From: a virus
IMG/VR virus record: IMGVR_UViG_3300021356_000126
Coordinates: 1-28,569 of that record
Strand: one strand, 5' to 3'
Length of the DNA: 28,569 nt
Part shown: piece after piece, positions 23,919 to 28,569 of the stretch
Layout: each line of letters opens with the position of its first letter
How positions within the stretch are numbered: position 1 is the stretch's first letter
Position numbers and translations under genes: made by a program
The notes under the pieces: model-generated
Database searches by the model: none
What the model was told of the DNA's origin: nothing
What the model saw: only the letters and a program-made list of their open reading frames with translations

Positions 23919-24302
23919 ATGAGTAACAAGATCAACTCCCTCGACCGCGCAGCTGTTCGCCGCATCAACACTGACATTCAATCTGCCCTCGATGCAGTAG
24001 CTGAACGCTACGGCGTTCAGATCAAGGTCGGTAACTCTCGCTTCTCTGATAGCAACTGCACCACTAAGATCGACATCTCTACGATCAGCGAAAGCGGAAC
24101 GGCTATGACTAAAGAAGCCACCGACTTCAACCGCTTTGCCGCTAGCTTCGGTATCACTAAGAAGTTGGGCGACACATTTGACTTCCGCTATGATCGCTAC
24201 GAGATTACAGGTCTCAAGCCTCGAAGCTCAAAGTACCCAGTCTTGGCTAAGAGCCTCTCTAGCGGCAAGACGTTCAAGTTTCCTGCAAGCGTAATTAACT
24301 AA
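23919..24302 (+). CDS. Conserved-type phage hypothetical protein
   Basis: 127 residues, unrecognised in function. It has an N-terminal amphipathic helix (VRRINTDIQSALDAVAERYG), strands around IKVGNSRFSD and TTKIDIST, then EATDFNRFAASFG, and a C-terminal small beta part ITGLKPRSSKYPVLAKSLSSGKTFKFPASVI that could be an SH3-like barrel. There is no catalytic signature. Codons are strongly C-ending with CGC arginine, as in gp32. It lies 20 bases after its neighbour, in the same short early operon. Confidence 0.6.
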   Translation: MSNKINSLDRAAVRRINTDIQSALDAVAERYGVQIKVGNSRFSDSNCTTKIDISTISESGTAMTKEATDFNRFAASFGITKKLGDTFDFRYDRYEITGLKPRSSKYPVLAKSLSSGKTFKFPASVIN

Positions 24303-24306
24303 TCAG

Positions 24307-24441
24307 ATGAATCAGTACGCAATCAACCTCCTCAAAGACGCAGGCTACTCACAAAACGAGATCGACTGCATGTCGCCAAGTCAAGTTCGAAACTTGGCTC
24401 TTGAAATTGAAATGGAACTTGAAAACTTTGAAAATCAATAA
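24307..24441 (+). CDS. 44-residue small protein
   Basis: ATG 24307 to TAA 24441, lying 4 bases after the previous stop and 2 before the next start. The product begins MNQYAINLLKDAGYSQNEID and continues with a second helix (SQVRNLALEIEMELENF). Two short helices with a turn resemble small UBA- or HeH-like units, without a firm match. Tight spacing and host-like codons (CTC, ATC, GAC, AAC) support it as a real gene. Confidence 0.5.
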   Translation: MNQYAINLLKDAGYSQNEIDCMSPSQVRNLALEIEMELENFENQ

Positions 24442-24443
24442 TC

Positions 24444-24674
24444 ATGATCTGTACAGTAAAAGACTTTGTAATGTTCGGCTTTAACTTTCCACCGAACTTC
24501 GTTGAGAAAGCATTTGAAAGCCAAGGCACTTTGATGGTTAATCACCTTAAAGAGAAATTCGATGCTGCGTATGATCGAGGCGGCAGTCGAGGTGCAATGA
24601 ACACCTTCTATGCTCAACTTGATTCTACAAACCAATCTCTTCTAGAGAGCTACGTCGCTGAATACTATTCGTGA
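24444..24674 (+). CDS. Small unknown early-type protein
   Basis: 76 residues, unrecognised. It contains FGFNFPPNFVEKAFE, a central basic/Gly stretch DRGGSRGAMN and a helical end LLESYVAEYYS. No metal or membrane motif is present. It is the last gene before a strong hairpin terminator. The short spacing to the 24307 gene suggests co-translation. Confidence 0.5.
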   Translation: MICTVKDFVMFGFNFPPNFVEKAFESQGTLMVNHLKEKFDAAYDRGGSRGAMNTFYAQLDSTNQSLLESYVAEYYS

Positions 24675-24696
24675 CAATTAGCGTTACACCTAAGTT

Positions 24697-24726
24697 AAAA
24701 GCAGTGAAACTTTCACTGCTTTTTTT
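24697..24726 (+). terminator. Rho-independent terminator
   Basis: A near-perfect palindrome, AAAGCAGTGAAA-C-TTTCACTGCTTT, followed by a run of T (24720-24726). It closes the small-gene operon. Confidence 0.88.
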
Positions 24727-24735
24727 GTATAATTA
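24727..24735 (+). promoter_or_regulatory. GTATAATTA promoter-like box after terminator
   Basis: GTATAATTA lies directly after the terminator T-run and 13 bases before the ATG at 24748, as at 23151. It is a variant of the GTATATTAGC box. Promoter role inferred from place and similarity. Confidence 0.35.
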
Positions 24736-24747
24736 AAAAGTTATGAT

Positions 24748-25071
24748 ATGGCCAATAATATACTAGAGCAAGCAAATAAGATTATCAACGAACGATCAGA
24801 AGAGAAAGAACGCCAATATGGTCCTTTCGAAGAAGGCATGCGAAGAGCTGCCATGATTTGTTCTGGAATGACAGGTAAAGAATGGAATGGCTCTGATATG
24901 TACGCTGCGCTCGTTGCGCTTAAGCTTAGCAGACACTCTTACAACTATAAAGAAGACAATCTTCTTGATGCTGTTGCGTATCTTGGCGCCTTGAACAATT
25001 ATGTTGAAAAGTTCGGCTATAAAGATACTGAAGTTGCTATAAACAACGACGAGGCAGATGCAGGAATTTAA
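24748..25071 (+). CDS. DUF6378-like phage protein
   Basis: 107 residues, all helical. The pattern RQYGPFEEGMRRAAMI, GKEWNGSDMYAALVALKLSR and YKEDNLLDAVAYLGALNNYV fits a small phage family annotated as DUF6378: a YG-x-F start, then D-M-x-x-x-L-V-A-L-K-x-x-R and a D-x-x-x-D-x-x-x-Y-L end. The spaced acidic residues recall MazG-type all-alpha nucleotide pyrophosphatases, but I do not see a complete E-x-x-E...D set and make no enzymatic claim. The end overlaps the next gene by 14 bases. Confidence 0.6.
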   Translation: MANNILEQANKIINERSEEKERQYGPFEEGMRRAAMICSGMTGKEWNGSDMYAALVALKLSRHSYNYKEDNLLDAVAYLGALNNYVEKFGYKDTEVAINNDEADAGI

Positions 25072-26143
25072 TTATTTCACTCAGTTTGAACAAGACATTC
25101 ATGTCAAAGTTGGCATATGTCCTATTGTAGGCAAGCTTAGTCCTAAGATAAGCTCTCACAAAGCGGGTTGGGCTTATATGGTTTGCAACCAACTTTGGCA
25201 TGCAGGATATAAGAATTCCGAAGTTATTACTTCTACTGAAACGCCTTGGTCCGATTACGATGTTATTTTGATAGAACATGGTATGGAATTCAAGGGTACG
25301 TTTAATATTTTTGGAGGTTCTAATGATGATTTATATCATCAGATCGATAGGATATTTACAAATAATGTCCGCATGTATTCTTTACATTGTGATATGCCAT
25401 GTATTGGAGAACTTGTAGAAACCAGACTTAAGACAGGTAGCGAGTTGTTTAAGACGCTTGAGCCAAAGATTGATAAGATTAAAGATATTTGCAAGAATAT
25501 TAAAAGAGTCGATCATATTGAAAGGACAAAAAGACTTTGTTTTGGCGATAGTCATTCATTTAGCCAATATAGCCCTGGCTTTATGTGTAGCCGCAATGAT
25601 GGTCTAACTCTTCATGGTGCCACTACTCGTGGCTTCGATCAATATGTTTGGCCATGGATTGAACAAGTTAGGGTTTATTTGGGTAATATCGATATTCGTC
25701 ATCATTTGATGCGACAAAAGAATCCTCAAGAATCTCTCGAAACACTAGTTAAGTCATATGAGATAGAGCTCAAAAAGCTCGAGGCAAAGCGTATATGTCC
25801 AATTGAAGTTATCGCTGTTTTACCTATCGAAAACGAATCACGTAAGATTCCTAAGACGGGTTATTACAAAGGAGAACCTTATGCTGGTTCTTGGAAAGAG
25901 CGCAATGCTCTTGTTAAGCAATTTAATTCTAGGATGAAAGAAATATGCGAATACAATAAGTATCAGTTTACTGAGCATCCTGAAGTTTTCTACAATAATT
26001 TAGATGAGCTTAGCTTCGATGTTATGGAAAAACCAAAATCAGTTCACATTGCTAGGCAATTCTATCGCTGGGACTTGGTCAATGACGTACCTAACCCTGA
26101 ACTTAAAGCTGATAGAAAGCCTAAAATAGACGCGCTATTTTAA
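25058..26143 (+). CDS. Glycosyltransferase-like/SGNH-like fusion protein
   Basis: 361 residues. The N-terminal half (about 17-120) has a GT-B-like pattern: KVGICPIVGK, SSHKAGWAYMVCNQLWHAGY, DYDVILIEHG, FNIFGG (82-87) and RMYSLHCDMP. Order and spacing recall T4 beta-glucosyltransferase (DYD strand, NFFGG, then a YYLFTDI-type strand). The second half has LCFGDSHSFSQY (160-171), a GDS-type block I, then YLGNIDIRHHL (207-217), which fits blocks III and V of SGNH hydrolase-like folds (Ser165, Asn210, Asp212, His215/216). A protein that transfers or edits a sugar or acyl group on a modified base or glycan is possible, but the substrate is not visible. It is followed by two helical proteins that may act with it. 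The similarity is by eye only. Confidence 0.4.
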   Translation: MQEFNYFTQFEQDIHVKVGICPIVGKLSPKISSHKAGWAYMVCNQLWHAGYKNSEVITSTETPWSDYDVILIEHGMEFKGTFNIFGGSNDDLYHQIDRIFTNNVRMYSLHCDMPCIGELVETRLKTGSELFKTLEPKIDKIKDICKNIKRVDHIERTKRLCFGDSHSFSQYSPGFMCSRNDGLTLHGATTRGFDQYVWPWIEQVRVYLGNIDIRHHLMRQKNPQESLETLVKSYEIELKKLEAKRICPIEVIAVLPIENESRKIPKTGYYKGEPYAGSWKERNALVKQFNSRMKEICEYNKYQFTEHPEVFYNNLDELSFDVMEKPKSVHIARQFYRWDLVNDVPNPELKADRKPKIDALF

Positions 26144-27369
26144 TGGAGATTACAACAACCAAATATTATGACGAGTTTATTAGGTACTTTAAGCTAGCTT
26201 TAGACCAACAGGAAAAGAGTAACTTAGGTCACATACCTCATCAAGACTCAGATATGAACGATCCATTGATGGAGCAAATTGAGCTCTACGATGTGGTCGA
26301 ACGTAAGTTTGCGGGCTTTAGTCAAATCGTTAACGATGTATTTTATGGCTGGACTGAAGATCACCCGTATTGGTCTCGTATGGAAAAAGGATTGGTGACC
26401 TCTCAAAGACTTGAGGTTGCTAAGAATTGGACGGGTAAGCAAGATGTATTCGGACTTGAAGAGTGGTTGTACGTCTTTATCTTACACAGAGTTTGTGGAT
26501 CTGCGATCAACTATGCTACTAAGCCAAGCGGCTATCACAACACCATCTTATTTGATCTATGGCAGTCTGACACCATCGAACAGATGTGTGAGCAAGTTAA
26601 AGCTAGAAAGGAACCGTTCTACACGTCAGTAGGTTATCAGTTCCCCGCTTTCCCTAAGCCACCTCAACCAGAAGTTCAAGAGAACGTCTTTGTTGGTATG
26701 TCAGGTTTTGAAGCACCTAAGTTTACCTACAAAAGAGGCGGAGACTACTTTTTGTGTGAGTTTGCACCTCGCTTAGCTAGAGATATGGCCAACTACTTGA
26801 GAAAGGGGCCAAAGAAAGATCTACGAGAACTTGGCGAGTGGATGTTTAAGTGGAATACTGACAACGGGCTTAGAGCTTACAGGTTCCAATATGCAGCAGT
26901 GATCGCAGACGTCTGTGATTGGTTCCCTGAGTTTATGAACCGCGATTCTATGTTCTACTACGGTACTAACGCTGTCGAGTGTATCGGTTACTTGGCCGAC
27001 ACTAAAGATGGTAAAGGCAAGAAGTCTGAGCCTTTCTTGGACGCGGTGATGACAAAGATATACGAAGAGACTGGTTCTCTTCCTTACAATGCTGAGGATG
27101 TGGCTTGTGACTTTATTCGTTGGATCGAAAACTACATGAGACCAGGCGCAGACTACAATCACATCAATATGGATACATTGTGGAATAGCTCAACTATATT
27201 GGATCACCCATTCGGTCGACAAAAAGCCATGCTTGATCTGGGATTAGTCGAAACGTTTAACGGCATGGCTCACCATCCATCAGATGATAAGATTATTGCT
27301 GAAGCGGGCTTGACAGTAGAGCAATATAAAAGCAAAGTCAAAAAACTACACGAATGTCAAACAGCGTAA
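26143..27369 (+). CDS. Alpha-helical protein of a related pair, possible DNA-base-modification factor
   Basis: 408 residues, rich in Trp/Tyr/Phe and helices, with no signal peptide. Notable segments are DVFYGWTEDHPYW (about 66-78), EEWLYVFILHRVCGSAINYA and FQYAAVIADVCDWFPEFM, followed by SMFYYGTNAVECIGYL, then an HPFGRQKAMLDLGLVE end. The FQY...PEF...YGTN block resembles the next protein (FRSPLYPCKNTARY, PELVDP, FGGTGHFDGL), so the two may be distant paralogs. Helical families of this size accompany phage DNA hypermodification genes (for example thymine pyrophosphorylase and amino-acid transferase families), but I do not see their diagnostic motifs. TAATG overlaps the preceding gene; the next gene overlaps its end by 16 bases. 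Confidence 0.4.
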   Translation: MEITTTKYYDEFIRYFKLALDQQEKSNLGHIPHQDSDMNDPLMEQIELYDVVERKFAGFSQIVNDVFYGWTEDHPYWSRMEKGLVTSQRLEVAKNWTGKQDVFGLEEWLYVFILHRVCGSAINYATKPSGYHNTILFDLWQSDTIEQMCEQVKARKEPFYTSVGYQFPAFPKPPQPEVQENVFVGMSGFEAPKFTYKRGGDYFLCEFAPRLARDMANYLRKGPKKDLRELGEWMFKWNTDNGLRAYRFQYAAVIADVCDWFPEFMNRDSMFYYGTNAVECIGYLADTKDGKGKKSEPFLDAVMTKIYEETGSLPYNAEDVACDFIRWIENYMRPGADYNHINMDTLWNSSTILDHPFGRQKAMLDLGLVETFNGMAHHPSDDKIIAEAGLTVEQYKSKVKKLHECQTA

Positions 27370-28442
27370 AAGAAAAAGAGAAGACTATTATGCCTTTGTT
27401 TGACGAGGAAGGTATCAACGTATTTCCAACGAACAATATCAAGTATCCTAAGACTGTCGAGGTGCCTCTAAAGAATGGTAAACCTAAGGAGTCTTGGATG
27501 CAAAAGTGGAGTGAGGAAGAAAGGATCGAGAAGTTCTTTGAGTTTTGTCGAGTCTTTGACCTTCGTGAAGATGAGTTACTAAGAACCGACTATCAAATCT
27601 TTAGTCATAGACTTCATTGGCATGAGCACTCTTACTGTGATTTCATGCAAAAGATTACTGATAACAAAGAGAGATTGTGGTATACTCTAGTCTTCTCATT
27701 TACCAATGAGCACTGGAAGACTTTGACTACTCTTGTTGATAAGGGTGAAGAAGCTCTTGCTGAACGTTTTAAGAATCACAGACACGCTCGTAACGATCTG
27801 TTTCAGATATACTATCCAAAGGGAACTAACGTCAAGGAGTGGATCCTAGAAGGCCCAAAGAAAGCAGCTGAAGATATGTACCATGTCTTAGAGGATCTTG
27901 ATCGTCCATATACGATGATGGAATTTGCTAAGATTATGGAAAAGTACTTTAAGGAAAAGCAAGGCTTTAGAAGTCCTTTGTATCCGTGTAAGAATACGGC
28001 AAGATACTTAGCTATGACTTGGCCAGAATTAGTAGATCCTAACTCAGTCTTGTTCGGTGGCACTGGCCACTTCGACGGCTTGCATCAAATCTTCGGAGGT
28101 CAGTACCTTAACGGTAAAGTCAAGTACTCTATCGATGCTGACGGCCAATTCGTCTGTGAGAACAAGCATGCTGAAGAGTGGATCAGACAGATGGAAGTCT
28201 TAGCTCAGCATCCTTCTAATCCCATCAGTGAGCAGATGTGGCTGAACCTAGAGGACAAGACTTGTTTCTTCTATAAGCACATCGCCATCAGCCACGGAAT
28301 CAAGTCAGCGACTAAGAGAATCCCGTATAATTGGATCTTTGATTCTCAGTTTGATTTGGCAAAGCATCCTAGCGATAGCGTGCAACTCAACTCGAATACA
28401 ACAAAACATTTATGGGCTAAAGATTACCCAGAAGAATTATAA
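27354..28442 (+). CDS. Second alpha-helical protein of the pair
   Basis: 362 residues. It begins with a charged segment, then WSEEERIEKFFEFCRVFDLREDELLRTD, HRLHWHEHSYCDFMQKI, NHRHARNDLFQIYYP, and a block FRSPLYPCKNTARYLAMTWPELVDPNSVLFGGTGHFDGLHQI that lines up with the FQY/PEF/YGTN block of the preceding gene. The C-terminal part has CFFYKHIAISHG and IPYNWIFDSQFDLAKHP. Clustered His/Asp/Cys residues could bind metal or nucleotide. Function unknown; a shared pathway with the two upstream genes is inferred from overlap and similarity. Confidence 0.4.
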   Translation: MSNSVKEKEKTIMPLFDEEGINVFPTNNIKYPKTVEVPLKNGKPKESWMQKWSEEERIEKFFEFCRVFDLREDELLRTDYQIFSHRLHWHEHSYCDFMQKITDNKERLWYTLVFSFTNEHWKTLTTLVDKGEEALAERFKNHRHARNDLFQIYYPKGTNVKEWILEGPKKAAEDMYHVLEDLDRPYTMMEFAKIMEKYFKEKQGFRSPLYPCKNTARYLAMTWPELVDPNSVLFGGTGHFDGLHQIFGGQYLNGKVKYSIDADGQFVCENKHAEEWIRQMEVLAQHPSNPISEQMWLNLEDKTCFFYKHIAISHGIKSATKRIPYNWIFDSQFDLAKHPSDSVQLNSNTTKHLWAKDYPEEL

Positions 28443-28443
28443 T

Positions 28444-28569
28444 ATGTCACATAATAAACACACCGATCAACTAATTAATCAAGACCTAAATCTAATGATG
28501 CCTAATAGACAGGCGTGGTTGGATTTAGCTGGTGATTGGAAGGATCCTTTTGAGGAACCTGAGATTCAC
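28444..28569 (+). CDS. Start of an unknown gene, cut by window end
   Basis: ATG 28444, one base after the previous stop; open to the last base (42 codons). It begins MSHNKHTDQLINQDLNLMMP and continues NRQAWLDLAGDWKDPFEEPE. Too short to identify; it probably belongs to the same operon as the helical pair. Confidence 0.5.
   Translation, partial: MSHNKHTDQLINQDLNLMMPNRQAWLDLAGDWKDPFEEPEIH

Noticed and set aside
26143-28442. Firm assignment of the helical pair to thymine pyrophosphorylase or amino-acid:DNA transferase families
   Set aside because: Size and context are suggestive, but the F-T-N-V-Y-R...D-R-type motif I associate with those families is not present.
1-28569. tRNA genes, CRISPR arrays, insertion sequences, attachment sites
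   Set aside because: None seen by eye: no cloverleaf with a T-loop GTTCGA-type motif, no regular spacer repeats, no transposase or integrase.

Overview
This window looks like part of the genome of a T4-like myovirus. All recognisable genes lie on the + strand and are packed tightly, often with TAATG stop/start overlaps. The diagnostic set is a gp32-type ssDNA-binding protein, a gp61-type primase, a probable UvsY and a clear UvsW helicase, beside tail or baseplate genes. The host is probably a bacterium of the Bacteroidota. This is inferred from A/T-rich leaders almost without Shine-Dalgarno sequences and from promoter-like TATATTAG boxes resembling the Bacteroidota -7 element TAnnTTTG. No host gene is present.

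Layout. (1) 1-9161: virion structural genes: a giant tail or baseplate protein cut by the window start, a collagen-stalk fibre-like protein, a membrane-anchored coiled-coil (spanin-like) protein, a second large structural protein, and a tail-tube-like protein. (2) 9172-14718: a small pro-peptide-like membrane protein, a RuvC-like resolvase, a small unknown, then gp32, primase, a small basic protein, UvsY-like and UvsW. (3) 14743-23094: seven proteins, most carrying a short N-terminal (or internal) peptide of the type M-x(4-10)-F-[LI]-x-E. (4) 23095-25071: terminator and promoter signals and six or seven small early-type genes, several with host-like codon use. (5) 25058-28569: a fused glycosyltransferase-like/SGNH-like protein, two related alpha-helical proteins, and the start of another gene.

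The most interesting signal is in regions 2-3. The N-terminal peptides resemble the T4 capsid-targeting sequence, which directs internal proteins into the prohead and is cut by the gp21 protease at (L/I)-x-E. Here the peptide sits on a ligase-type nucleotidyltransferase, an NMNAT-like nucleotidyltransferase, a Pol-beta-type nucleotidyltransferase, a glycine-zipper pro-peptide and a multi-module polyprotein. The same [LIV]-[NT]-E sites recur between modules. I infer a set of enzymes packaged in the capsid and delivered with the DNA, some made as polyproteins and matured by the prohead protease. The enzyme types suggest RNA repair and/or NAD+ replenishment, as counter-defence or early take-over. 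This has not been tested.

Candidate regulation includes a TATATAG box exactly 31 nt before two cargo genes, a repeated 14-mer immediately before two other genes, TTAAAG repeats in the gp32 leader, two hairpin terminators each followed at once by a promoter-like box, and a repeated 16-mer upstream of two early genes.
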